Under the pieces are notes generated by a model, which was given only the letters and a program-made list of their open reading frames with translations, was not told the DNA's origin and ran no database searches. A DNA stretch of 64,000 nt from GCA-002726655 sp046582185. GTDB taxonomy: Bacteria; Pseudomonadota; Gammaproteobacteria; Pseudomonadales; Azotimanducaceae. The DNA lies in the NCBI GenBank assembly GCA_046582185.1, contig JAYGEX010000018.1, positions 160,068 through 224,067 of the forward strand, written 5' to 3'. Position 1 is the first letter of the stretch. Each line of letters starts with the position of its first letter. This document shows, piece after piece, positions 9,457 to 17,498 of the stretch. Both the position numbers and the translations under genes were made by a program.

Positions 9457-10080
9457 GTGCCAACTAACGATAGTGCCAGGCCAAATTTGATTCAGCTGCC
9501 TGTCGAGAAATTTCTCGAATCAGTAGCAGGAAAATCGTCTACACCAGGTGGCGGCGCAGTAGCAGCAATTACCGGCGCTCAGGCGGCAGCCCTGATATCC
9601 ATGGTATGCCATTACTCTGAGAAAAAGGAAGACCTACAGACAGTTTTGGAGACGGCCACAAGCGCACGAGAAATATTCTTGGACCTCGCCCAGGAAGATG
9701 TCGCTTCATTTGAATCACTAATGAACGCCTTCTCCCAGGCCAAGGAATCTGAGGGCAGAGCCAGAAACATTCAATCAGCTCTGGTTAAGGCTGCTGAAGC
9801 GCCTCTGAAGATGCTCTCTCTGAGTGCCACCCTGGTTGATGCTGTGCTAATTCTTGCAAGGCAAGGAAACAGAAACCTGATTACTGATCTCGGCATGGCG
9901 GCGATACTATTGTCTTCATGTGCCAGCTCTGCCGAGCTCAATGTGCTGATCAATCTCAAAGGAATCAAGGACCAGGAATACACACGGCAAATTAATGCGA
10001 GCATTTCGGCTCATAAACTTACAATTTCCAGCCTTGAAAATATCGCTCCGGAAATAAGAACATCACTACTCACAAGCTAG
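9457..10080 (+). CDS. fchA: Methenyltetrahydrofolate cyclohydrolase, FchA / FTCD cyclodeaminase family
   Basis: A 207-aa helical protein of the formiminotransferase-cyclodeaminase C-terminal family. The N-terminal SSTPGGGAVAAITGAQAAAL (about residues 26-45) is the family hallmark, followed by QEDVASFESLM and GNRNLITDLGMAAILL. Stand-alone members act as methenyl-THF cyclohydrolase (FchA, as in clostridia) or as formimino-THF cyclodeaminase. It is 20 bp downstream of the MTD1-like dehydrogenase, which seems to lack cyclohydrolase activity, and no histidine-degradation gene is nearby, so conversion of methenyl-THF to 10-formyl-THF is the better reading. GTG start with TGAGGG 10 bp upstream. Confidence 0.75.
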   Translation: MPTNDSARPNLIQLPVEKFLESVAGKSSTPGGGAVAAITGAQAAALISMVCHYSEKKEDLQTVLETATSAREIFLDLAQEDVASFESLMNAFSQAKESEGRARNIQSALVKAAEAPLKMLSLSATLVDAVLILARQGNRNLITDLGMAAILLSSCASSAELNVLINLKGIKDQEYTRQINASISAHKLTISSLENIAPEIRTSLLTS

Positions 10081-10143
10081 TTCTCGTCCACAAATAGTCG
10101 AACCTGTACAATAACCGAAAAACACTAATTCCATTAGCTATAT

Positions 10144-10165
10144 AAAACAATCACTTACCAGGGAA
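10144..10165 (+). repeat. Left arm of a 22-bp inverted repeat
   Basis: Reads AAAACAATCACTTACCAGGG plus AA. Its reverse complement matches 11555-11576 at 21 of 22 positions, so the pair flanks the DUF885 lipoprotein gene. This arm lies 21 bp before that gene's start codon. Confidence 0.8.
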
Positions 10166-10186
10166 ATAGCACTGAGGTTTCTATTT

Positions 10187-11518
10187 ATGGGCAAGAACCA
10201 GCAAGTGATGCCACGGACCTTAAGTCTGCTGCTTCTCCTGACACTATTCTCTTGCTCCAGTAAAGACCACTCACAGCTAAGCTCCTCTACCTCATCAGAC
10301 CCACTGACAGTTAATCGCTCGTCTGAGTTATTCTCGGTCTTTGAGAATGCGCTTGCCGAAAAACTGTTTAGGATTGCAGTCGAGGATATATCAACGGCGC
10401 CAATAAAGTTACGTCAGGCAAGCATAAAAAAGCAAAGTGAGATCCTGCAACGAAATTTGAATCAGAAGAAATTAAACACAGCAAACCGAACCCAGTTACG
10501 TTTGTTTCAAAGTCTGGCCCGATCCACAAATGACATTGTTAGCAGCGAACATCGAGACTATTACCGCACCTATCTACCACCGGGAGCCAGGTCCGCCACG
10601 ACGGTGGAAGCACTCGAGACTATTGCCGCCGATTCGTTGGAAAAACTCCATCATAAAATCCGGGTCTATGCCCAGGTCAGCGCGGGCAAGCCTCTACGTT
10701 CGCTGTTTGATTCGATCCGTGAAAACCCGGAAAGCTTTTTTTCGGAAGATGAGTCCGGTCGCCAGCGCTACCTCAATGAAGTAGTTGACACTTTGAAAAA
10801 AATGGAAGAACTACTGCCGTCTTTTGTAGACAACAGGCATAACCGCGACCTCTCCATCGACGAAATTTTGGAAGACGCCAAGCCGGATAAACAATCCCAG
10901 GGGCGATACATTTTCTATGACCTTACTGACGCAACTCTGCGCTTAAATATCCACGCCATGGACCAGCTACCTAAGTTCGAACTGGAGAGCGCTGCGCTGT
11001 ATTACGGTGTACCAGGCCTCCATACCTTGAACTCTGCAAGCGAGCTATATGATGTCCAATCTCTCATCACTATTCCGGGTCGCAGCAAAGGCTGGGCAAA
11101 TTATGTCATCTCGAACCTCAATCTGCTTCCGACATACCAACACCCAAACTCGGTTTTGCATCGAAGTTATGTCGAAGCAATGCTGATGTCATTGGCGATG
11201 ATCGATATAGGCTTGCACACTCAACAATGGTCCCCTGAACAATCACTTCAATTCGCCCTTGATAGTTCACCCTATCCGGAGAGGCGTCTACGCGCTTATA
11301 TCGAAATGATTGATGAAAATCCCGGGATCTATTCCGCCCCCTTACTGGTACAGCTGGAATTGCTCGCACTAAAACAAATGAGTATTCAGAAGCTCCAGGG
11401 CTCATTCAGGCTGAAAGAGTTCAACAGCATCATTATCAATTCCGGCCCACTACCATTGGAACAGCTAGAAGCTGCCATCAAGCAATGGATATTAGGTCAC
11501 GTATCAGTTACAGATTAA
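10187..11518 (+). CDS. Divergent DUF885-family lipoprotein, probable pseudoenzyme
   Basis: A 443-aa predicted lipoprotein: hydrophobic signal at residues 11-22 ending in the lipobox LFSC, then SSKD. The C-terminal half fits DUF885 proteins (putative zinc peptidase-like, usually near 600 aa): GWANYV, HRSYVEAMLMSLAMIDIGLH, YPERRLRAYIEMIDENPGIYS, then LKEFNSIIINSGPLPLEQLE. The family's HE-x-x-PGHHLQ metal-site motif is changed here to YYGVPGLHTLN, losing three of the four putative ligands, so catalysis looks unlikely. The N-terminal third is not recognised. The gene stands alone between inverted repeats, 106 bp after fchA. A binding or structural periplasmic role is only a guess. Confidence 0.65.
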   Translation: MGKNQQVMPRTLSLLLLLTLFSCSSKDHSQLSSSTSSDPLTVNRSSELFSVFENALAEKLFRIAVEDISTAPIKLRQASIKKQSEILQRNLNQKKLNTANRTQLRLFQSLARSTNDIVSSEHRDYYRTYLPPGARSATTVEALETIAADSLEKLHHKIRVYAQVSAGKPLRSLFDSIRENPESFFSEDESGRQRYLNEVVDTLKKMEELLPSFVDNRHNRDLSIDEILEDAKPDKQSQGRYIFYDLTDATLRLNIHAMDQLPKFELESAALYYGVPGLHTLNSASELYDVQSLITIPGRSKGWANYVISNLNLLPTYQHPNSVLHRSYVEAMLMSLAMIDIGLHTQQWSPEQSLQFALDSSPYPERRLRAYIEMIDENPGIYSAPLLVQLELLALKQMSIQKLQGSFRLKEFNSIIINSGPLPLEQLEAAIKQWILGHVSVTD

Positions 11519-11554
11519 ATAGTTCTTGTCCGTAAATGAAACCGCCCGCGTAAC

Positions 11555-11576
11555 TTCCCTGGTAAGTGTTTGTTTT
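11555..11576 (+). repeat. Right arm of a 22-bp inverted repeat
   Basis: Reads TTCCCTGGTAAGTGTTTGTT plus TT and is the near-exact reverse complement of 10144-10165 (one mismatch). It sits 37 bp after the DUF885 gene stop. It has no GC-rich hairpin of its own, so it is not an intrinsic terminator. Confidence 0.8.
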
Positions 11577-11657
11577 ACACCTAACGGATTTATAGTTTTT
11601 CAAATATTGTTCAGGTTTGGCTAGTTCTGGACGGGAACTAACTACCAACAGTATTTT

Positions 11658-12092
11658 TCAGTGATCGTGCCCATGGGGTCTGGCATGAAACTCTTCATCT
11701 CTGCCAATGAGCTCTTTGATATCACAGATACCCTTGACTGAGAGTAGATTCGTTAGCGCAACAAGAAAATGGTCGTAGTAAGCATAGGGCTCATCTTCAC
11801 GGTGGATCTCATCCCGGTGGCCAATCCTGTCGATAAGCGATCCCCTGAATTCATCCCAGGAAAATAGACCAGACTCACACAATACCCGCGCGATCCCGAA
11901 TGTACGACCTTGCCAAGGTGCATCAAACAATAGCTCCCCGTTTACCATCGGCGGCGCGATATTTTCTTCCAGTTCCATTGTCTCGTGTTGAATCGTCTCG
12001 TGTTGAATCGTCTCGTGTTGAATCGTCTCGTGTTGAATCGTCTCGTGTTGAATCGTCTCGTGTTGAATCGTTTCGCTTTGTCTAACAGACAT
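11658..12092 (-). CDS. Nitrile hydratase accessory protein with N-terminal ETIQH repeats
   Basis: Small protein (144 aa) of the nitrile hydratase accessory / beta-N-terminal family, thought to help metal insertion or maturation of the alpha subunit. The family part starts near residue 42: [34 protein letters not shown], then [19 protein letters not shown]. The N-terminus is odd: six perfect ETIQH pentapeptides encoded by a 15-bp tandem repeat. The C-terminus is histidine-rich (HARPHGHDH), consistent with metal handling. It is the third gene of the minus-strand nitrile hydratase operon, 56 bp after the alpha gene. If the repeats are an expansion, the ancestral protein was about 110 aa, the usual size. 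Confidence 0.72.
   Translation of the reverse strand: MSVRQSETIQHETIQHETIQHETIQHETIQHETIQHETMELEENIAPPMVNGELLFDAPWQGRTFGIARVLCESGLFSWDEFRGSLIDRIGHRDEIHREDEPYAYYDHFLVALTNLLSVKGICDIKELIGRDEEFHARPHGHDH
11981..12070. repeat. Six perfect copies of a 15-bp tandem repeat inside the accessory gene
   Basis: Unit TCTCGTGTTGAATCG on the plus strand, six identical head-to-tail copies, then a degenerate seventh (TTTCGCTTTGTCTAA). In the minus-strand gene each copy encodes ETIQH in frame. Copies are identical at DNA level, including silent positions, which points to recent slippage expansion. Confidence 0.97.
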
Positions 12093-12148
12093 AGATCTTC
12101 CTCCTACGCGACGTGCACTTATGTGTACAGCACAATTGAATTAGTTGC

Positions 12149-12745
12149 CTAAAGAATGGCCACGCCAATCATTGAGTCACGACTGACAATCGCAGCCAAC
12201 TCTTCCTCAGGCCTTCCAATACTCTGTTCAGGTTGCTGCGGAAGAACCATATACCTTACTTCGGCGCTTGAATCCCAGATCCTGATTTCAGTATCCTGTG
12301 CAAGTTCCACGCCCATTTCCGCCAATACAGCCCTTGGCTCCCTCACAATTCTGGATCGATACTCAGGATCCTTGTACCACCTGGGAGGTAATCCCAGAAC
12401 CGCCCACGGATAACACGAGCACAATGTACACACTACCGCGTTGTGTACCGATAGCGTATTTTCAACAACGACCAGTTTGTCGACCTGGCCGCCCTCAAAC
12501 TGGAATTCGGCAATCGCACTGCTGCCATCGTCGAGCAGATGTTTCCTGAATTCAGGGTCCGACCAGGCACGAGCAATAACAAAGGCACCATTGAGAGGGC
12601 CTACCCTCTCGCCATATCTCTGAATTACGTCATCTATCGCGTCGCTGGTCAGCAATCCTTTTTCTATTAGTAAAGATTCCAGTGCTTCCGCTCGAATTGC
12701 TTGAGGCTCATGTTTATGTTCATGATCATGATCATGATCGGCCAT
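12149..12745 (-). CDS. nthA: Cobalt-type nitrile hydratase alpha subunit
   Basis: Catalytic subunit of nitrile hydratase, which converts nitriles to amides as an alpha-beta enzyme. The metal site [10 protein letters not shown] is at residues 105-114 (C106, C109, S110, C111). Threonine after the first cysteine marks the cobalt type; iron enzymes have serine there. Other family blocks: [16 protein letters not shown] at 49-64 and [18 protein letters not shown]. The start is placed at 12745 because GAGGAG lies 8 bp upstream, overlapping the beta stop; an in-frame ATG at 12784 lies inside the beta gene. This start gives a histidine-rich N-terminus ([12 protein letters not shown]) that may bind metal. 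198 aa, normal size. Confidence 0.93.
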   Translation of the reverse strand: MADHDHDHEHKHEPQAIRAEALESLLIEKGLLTSDAIDDVIQRYGERVGPLNGAFVIARAWSDPEFRKHLLDDGSSAIAEFQFEGGQVDKLVVVENTLSVHNAVVCTLCSCYPWAVLGLPPRWYKDPEYRSRIVREPRAVLAEMGVELAQDTEIRIWDSSAEVRYMVLPQQPEQSIGRPEEELAAIVSRDSMIGVAIL

Positions 12746-12749
12746 AGAT

Positions 12750-13430
12750 CTACTCCTCGTTCTCTCTATATAGATAAGGTTCAAACAAATCCAAACTCAC
12801 CTTGATATTCTGGTCACCTCCACCCCACAGCTCCTGACCCGTAAACTGCACTGTGTACAGATATTGCGGATTCTCTCCCTCGCCATGGGCGTTCGTATCC
12901 GGAAAAACCCAGGCATCGTGACTCATAACGATGGTACCTAGCTTACCTCGCGCATAGGCAGGCAGTCTGGTATGACTGGACTTCACTTCTGTGCTGGTGC
13001 GAACTTGTTCACCCACTAGAAATTTAGCCATACGAGTGCTTTCTCGAAGAGCAGTCTTACCCGCCGAATCTGAAGTAATTACATCGGGAACAGGGTTCGG
13101 TCTCGAGGCAATCAGGTCGTGCGCCTTGCCACCGATTTCAAGTGCTTTGTTGCTGATTGAATCCCGGCTGAGAACATCTGCCTCTACAAGTAGATTCTCA
13201 ATCCCGCCCAACCATCGGCCATAATAACCATGTGAGAGGTATGCAACCGGGTCTATCCTTTCAACCGCGTGACGAAATCGATCGGTGTTGTTCCAGGCTC
13301 CAGTTGCGGCGCCCAGAGTTGTCATGGAAAAGACTGCCGCTTCCCAACGAGAATGGAAGACCGGCTCATCAACTTCGATGGCAACCTTGCCATATCCATG
13401 TTTACCACCCAGGTCATGAATTCCGTCCAT
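12750..13430 (-). CDS. nthB: Nitrile hydratase beta subunit
   Basis: A 226-aa beta subunit: N-terminal MDGIHDLGGKHGYGKV, then FHSRWEAAVFSM, a helical middle part and a C-terminal SH3-like domain (LPAYARGKLGTIVMSHDAWV, then LYTVQFTGQELWG and a final DLFEPYLY). The beta subunit forms the dimer with the metal-bearing alpha subunit and shapes the substrate pocket. The order beta-alpha-accessory is the usual one for cobalt enzymes. Its ATG shares one base with the stop of the upstream GPH-transporter gene (TGATG), and its stop is 4 bp before the alpha start, so the operon is tightly coupled. Confidence 0.92.
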   Translation of the reverse strand: MDGIHDLGGKHGYGKVAIEVDEPVFHSRWEAAVFSMTTLGAATGAWNNTDRFRHAVERIDPVAYLSHGYYGRWLGGIENLLVEADVLSRDSISNKALEIGGKAHDLIASRPNPVPDVITSDSAGKTALRESTRMAKFLVGEQVRTSTEVKSSHTRLPAYARGKLGTIVMSHDAWVFPDTNAHGEGENPQYLYTVQFTGQELWGGGDQNIKVSLDLFEPYLYRENEE

Positions 13431-14843
13431 CAGGCGTTCACTCTATTTGATTCCAGCAAGCCCTTGTCCAGAGCCTCACGTATATTCTTGTACTCTTTTT
13501 CATCAAGTGCAAATCGAGTAAATATTAGTGCAGCAGCCAGATAACAAACCAGAGGAAAAATCGCATACAGAAACAGCAAAGCATGCTTCGCTTCATCGGT
13601 CTGCTCAACATTAGGAACAAACCCGGTGGCGCTCAACACAAACCCCGTCAACATCAAAGTCAGCCCTGTCGCGCTCTTAAATACAAAATTCCAGGTGGCA
13701 AAGTAAGCACCCTCCTTTCGTTTACCTGACCGATATTCATCATAGTCAATGACGTCAGCCTGAATAGACGGCGCCACAACCGCACCACTACCCGCACCCA
13801 GCCCACATATTACCGCGAGAACACTAATCAAGGTATCAGAACCTTCCTCCAGAAAGAACATAGATCCAAACCCGAGACCTGTGACCACCATGGAGAATAT
13901 CCACATGTTTTTCTTACCAATCTTTCGTGAGAGAGGCAGCCAAAGCGGCACCGAAAAGATCGAAGGAATGAGGTAAAGCAAGATATAGATGACCGTCTTG
14001 TCCGGGCGCCCAACAACATACTTTGCAATATAGGGGGTCAGAATCCCGATGGTTGCTCCGCCAAGGCTCTCTACAAGGAACACGATCAGTAAAAGGCGAG
14101 GGTACTTATTCCTGAATACGTCTGTGAAGGCCTTAAACGGGTTAGTTTCACCGCGCCCCTGATATTCGGGCCTCTCTTTGACATGCACAAACATCCAGAT
14201 AATCAGCACAGATGTCACGAACCCGGCAATCAATGAAATGTAGTAAGCAAGCTCACGTACGTTATTCCCCTGGATTAACTGGTCCATGGCCATAAGCGCC
14301 AGCAGGGAACCTCCACCCCCAAATCATATGCCGCAAGCCAAAAATCTTGGTTCGTTCGTGATAGTTGTTGCTCAGTTCGGCGCCAAGGGCGGTGTGCGGA
14401 ACAGAAAACGCCGTCATGGCGGTATAAAACAATATCACCGCAACCCCCATCCAAATAATGTTGCCAAACTCACTGAGACTTGAGGGCGGGTTCCAAATCA
14501 TGTAGAAAGTTAGGCAGATGGGGATGATGGATGCCAATATCCATGGTCGCCGTCGACCCGACTTCAAGGTTGTGCGATCGCTAAAATATCCCGCAAGAGG
14601 ATCTGTAACAGCATCCCAAATTCTTGATAGGCCAAAAATGACGCCCATGGCAGCAGGCGGAATTAGAAGCTCATCAGTCGCAAACTTCATCAAATACAGG
14701 CTGGCGATGAAGAACATGAAACCCACTCCTACAGTAGGCACGTTGTAACTAATGATTTTTGAAAGGGGTAGATTTACCTCAATAGTCGTGCCTTCCGGAT
14801 CACCCGATGGCTTACTCACGCAGTGGCTGCTTTCGGCAGCCAT
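13430..14843 (-). pseudogene. GPH/MFS_2-type sugar:cation symporter, frameshifted
   Basis: Two overlapping minus-strand frames (14843-14262 and 14293-13430) together give one full-length 12-TM carrier of the glycoside-pentoside-hexuronide:cation symporter family. The first half has IWDAVTDPLAGYFSDRT and GRRRPWILAS, the classic GPH motifs; the second has GAGSGAVVAPSIQADVIDYDEY and GKRKEGAYF. They join at a C5 run (plus strand 14316-14320): with four instead of five bases the protein would read IWGGGSLLALMAMDQ. This is either a sequencing error or a real null mutation. The gene sits directly upstream of nthB and shares one base with it, suggesting uptake of a related compound. Confidence 0.8.
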
Positions 14844-15274
14844 TTTTGTCTTTTTGGTTGGCTGCCACGATAGGAGGTTGAAAGTACTTCTGATATTTGC
14901 AGCTCAAATAGTACATGTCTGCTGGATGGACGAAAGCTCGAGATGGATTCAGCCAGCTTCCGCGTTTCAAGATCTTCAATTCTTGTAGCAACGCCAGTCA
15001 TTTGAAACTCGCCACTACTGCCAGAACTATCATTCATCGAGCAGTGCAAGCAATAATGCCCATTTGAGATTAAATCACCGGCTTTCAATGAATCCACTTC
15101 GACAAAAAGGAAACATTTCCCTTCCCCTATCACCGGCGTGACAGGATGAGCGCGCGGCCGACCGCTCTTGCGAATAGTTGCCAGATAGGCAACCTTTCCG
15201 TCCAGACGGCTTAAGCCATATCTTGCCAACTCTGGTTCAGACTGTTCAAGCTCTCGCCATGACGCTAATTCCAT
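14816..15274 (-). CDS. Pyridoxamine 5'-phosphate oxidase-like (PNPOx) family protein
   Basis: A 152-aa split-barrel protein: LSRLDGKVAYLATIRKSGRP followed by RAHPVTPVIGEGKCFLFVE is the flavin-nucleotide-binding PNPOx-like pattern, with the family's SLKAGDL strand after it. Members bind FMN, F420 or haem and reduce diverse substrates; this one lacks features that would assign it to PdxH. It is the first gene of the minus-strand run that continues into the GPH transporter and nitrile hydratase; its last 28 bp overlap the transporter's start. A role with nitriles is guilt by association only. Confidence 0.72.
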   Translation of the reverse strand: MELASWRELEQSEPELARYGLSRLDGKVAYLATIRKSGRPRAHPVTPVIGEGKCFLFVEVDSLKAGDLISNGHYCLHCSMNDSSGSSGEFQMTGVATRIEDLETRKLAESISSFRPSSRHVLFELQISEVLSTSYRGSQPKRQKWLPKAATA

Positions 15275-15367
15275 AATCTCTCCTGATCAATCCAGAAACC
15301 AATTTTAACATCGCTCTATCACCAAAAGATGAGCAGTAAATTGTCCAGCCAGTTCCAAAGCTACTTG

Positions 15368-15826
15368 CTAATCCACAGCGGACATTTGTCCGATTGAGCC
15401 AACTTTAATTTGCGCTCTGGTCGTTACACCATTTTTGGCGGTGATCTCCAGCTCAAAGCTGCCGCCTTGCGTTAAGGACGACTTCAATCCCATGAGCATA
15501 ATATGTAATCCACTGGGCGCTAATACTAATGACTTACCCGGGGCTATGGTCAAGGCCTCAATTGAAGACATTTTCATCATGCCATTGTTCAAGCTCGACC
15601 GATGGATCATCGCCATCCCGGCAAGCTCCGTATGCAATCCGGTAATAACCCAGACTTGATCGCTGTTATTCGTGAAAACGCCGTAGACGGCTGCTGTCTT
15701 AGCCGCAGGTACCGTGGCCCTCGCCCAGGCAGAAGTGAAAGAAAGCTGGCCAGCCTGTACAAGCGGCGCCATCACTAGCATTACCAGAACAACAAGCACT
15801 CCATATCCTGACAACTGCCGCTCCAT
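15368..15826 (-). CDS. Periplasmic PCu(A)C copper chaperone
   Basis: A 152-aa exported protein with a signal peptide (residues 1-25, ending APLVQA) and the PCu(A)C domain (DUF461). Ligand-type residues fit the H/M pattern: Met and His in AGMAMIHRSS, Met in MMKMSSIEALTI, and HIMLMGLK after the conserved APGKSLVLAPSGLHIML. Such proteins carry Cu(I) to the CuA or CuB site of cytochrome oxidase with Sco proteins. It is a single gene here, on the opposite strand to the methyltransferase gene. The upstream 180 bp to 16008 contain no other gene. Confidence 0.85.
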   Translation of the reverse strand: MERQLSGYGVLVVLVMLVMAPLVQAGQLSFTSAWARATVPAAKTAAVYGVFTNNSDQVWVITGLHTELAGMAMIHRSSLNNGMMKMSSIEALTIAPGKSLVLAPSGLHIMLMGLKSSLTQGGSFELEITAKNGVTTRAQIKVGSIGQMSAVD

Positions 15827-16008
15827 CCATAGCTCCCAAAGATTGATGTAAATTGTTTTTATGTAATTTTGAAGTATATCACCGTCCCTCTACCGCTTAT
15901 TACGGCAACTATCCAGTTTAGTTTCACCAGATTCGACTGGTATGGCAGCCTACGATAGATTTACAATGCCAGCGACGAAACGATGAGTATAAAAGAAGAG
16001 AAAAACAC

Positions 16009-16752
16009 ATGGGTGATGATTCACAAGAATTAGCTTTCTCGGATAAGTACGATAAAGCACATTCCGAAGCCTACTATAAAAAACACAAGCAAGGGTTCTG
16101 GCGTAATTTTTCGAATAGCAGAGAAATCAAGACAGCACGGCGGGCCCTCAAGATTGCTGGAAATCCCGAGTCAATCCTGGATCTTCCTTGCGGCGCGGGT
16201 CGATTTTGGGGGCTCCTGGCAACGGGTAATGCGAGGAAATTAATTGCCGCAGACTATAGTTCGGCCATGCTGGAAGTGGCATCGAAGTCACAACCAGAAA
16301 TATTCAGCTCAAAGTTCACACTGTTACAAACCTCAGCCTTTGATATCAAACTGCCGGATAGCTCAGTAGAAAACATCTTCTGCATGCGACTAATTCATCA
16401 TATGGCCGCGCGAAGTGATCGCTTGAGGCTGCTGAAGGAGTTTCACAGGGTGACGCAGAAGACTGTCTGCATATCGCTCTGGGTTGACGGAAACATTCAG
16501 TCCTGGCGCCGACAGAAACTGGAATCCAAACGCCGAAAAAGAGCATACCAGAATAGACTTGTTATTCCCGCTGCAACAATTGAACAAGAATTTGAGGATT
16601 CCGGGTTTAAGATCAGAAAGCACGTCGACATGGCGCCGCTCATATCAATGTGGCGAGTCTATATACTGGAGAAGGTACCGGAAAAAGTACAAGCCTCAGA
16701 AGGGAATGCTAAAAAAGCAAATAAAGCTGAAGGCCCCCTGGCCAGTCAGTAG
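16009..16752 (+). CDS. Class I SAM-dependent methyltransferase
   Basis: A 247-aa cytoplasmic methyltransferase. Motif I is ILDLPCGAGRFWG at residues 56-68, followed by AADYSSAMLEVASKS (motif II region) and SVENIFCMRLIHHMA (motif IV). The tail after residue 225 is charged and low-complexity (AKKANKAEG). The substrate cannot be named. Its stop codon touches the start of a WaaP/InaA-type kinase gene (TAG-ATG with no spacer), so the two are cotranslated and probably act on the same envelope molecule; methylation of lipopolysaccharide or a lipid is an inference. Confidence 0.8.
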   Translation: MGDDSQELAFSDKYDKAHSEAYYKKHKQGFWRNFSNSREIKTARRALKIAGNPESILDLPCGAGRFWGLLATGNARKLIAADYSSAMLEVASKSQPEIFSSKFTLLQTSAFDIKLPDSSVENIFCMRLIHHMAARSDRLRLLKEFHRVTQKTVCISLWVDGNIQSWRRQKLESKRRKRAYQNRLVIPAATIEQEFEDSGFKIRKHVDMAPLISMWRVYILEKVPEKVQASEGNAKKANKAEGPLASQ

Positions 16753-17436
16753 ATGCAACATATCAATCTACAACACTTCCTGGATCTTGAACTTGAATAT
16801 TTTGAACCAGTTAATATACGAAGAGGTGGTTGGAGCGGCGTAGCCAGAGTCGAATTCGCCGATCAGGCGTATTTCATTAAGCGCCAGGTTAATCACACCT
16901 ACAGAAATCCTTCACGTTTCTTCCTGAAGTCGCCAACCCTTCGTCGCGAGTACAATAACTTCCTGAAACTCAAAAACCTGAGCATAGGTACACCAGAGAT
17001 CATTCTTTACGCCGAAGATGGAGCAGATGCAATGATGGTAACTCGCGAACTCACTGGCTTCATAGATCTCAACACATACCTGTCAAGGGTCACTGCCACA
17101 GAACCCCGGCGCCAGGTATTTACATGTCTCACAGAGATAATATTGCGAATTCATTCCAACAATCTTCACCATGGTTGCCTTTATGGCAAACATGTCATGG
17201 TTGACGAAGCTAAACCCACGAATATAGCCCTGATTGATCTCGAGAAAATGAAATTTGCTCCACGTAAACGTTACAATGCTTGCAAAGATGTCTCTCAACT
17301 CATTAGGCAAACCCAGGGAATGTTCGATTCAGAGCGCAATCAAATACTCTCCGCCTATGAATCGAAGTTTCCAGGGTTCAGAACTGACCTGGAGAAAGAC
17401 CTGAAAAAGAAGAGTTATAGGCATACCCCCAGCTAA
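16753..17436 (+). CDS. Lipopolysaccharide kinase (WaaP/InaA) family protein
   Basis: A 227-aa protein of the Kdo/WaaP kinase-like family, which phosphorylate lipid A core sugars. N-terminal GGWSGVARVEF resembles a glycine-rich loop; YFIKRQ (40-45) holds the putative ATP-binding lysine; HHGCLYGKHVMVD (139-151) is the catalytic-loop equivalent and IDLEKMKF (161-168) the metal-binding segment. In InaA proteins the loop is also HGCLYPKH, so the closest relatives are InaA-like. Start abuts the methyltransferase stop. The C-terminus is very basic. The acceptor may be LPS, but that is inferred from family only. Confidence 0.8.
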   Translation: MQHINLQHFLDLELEYFEPVNIRRGGWSGVARVEFADQAYFIKRQVNHTYRNPSRFFLKSPTLRREYNNFLKLKNLSIGTPEIILYAEDGADAMMVTRELTGFIDLNTYLSRVTATEPRRQVFTCLTEIILRIHSNNLHHGCLYGKHVMVDEAKPTNIALIDLEKMKFAPRKRYNACKDVSQLIRQTQGMFDSERNQILSAYESKFPGFRTDLEKDLKKKSYRHTPS

Positions 17437-17498
17437 GAACTCCAGGCATCAAGCCCTCAAACTAAACACCTTTTGAAAAATTATACGCCACCAAGACC

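Noticed and set aside
11981..12070. Possible CRISPR array
   Set aside because: Units are 15 bp and head-to-tail without spacers, in frame inside a gene, so it is a coding tandem repeat.
11900..12085. 61-aa plus-strand ORF with SRVES repeats
   Set aside because: Antisense reading of the 15-bp tandem array that encodes ETIQH in the nitrile hydratase accessory gene.
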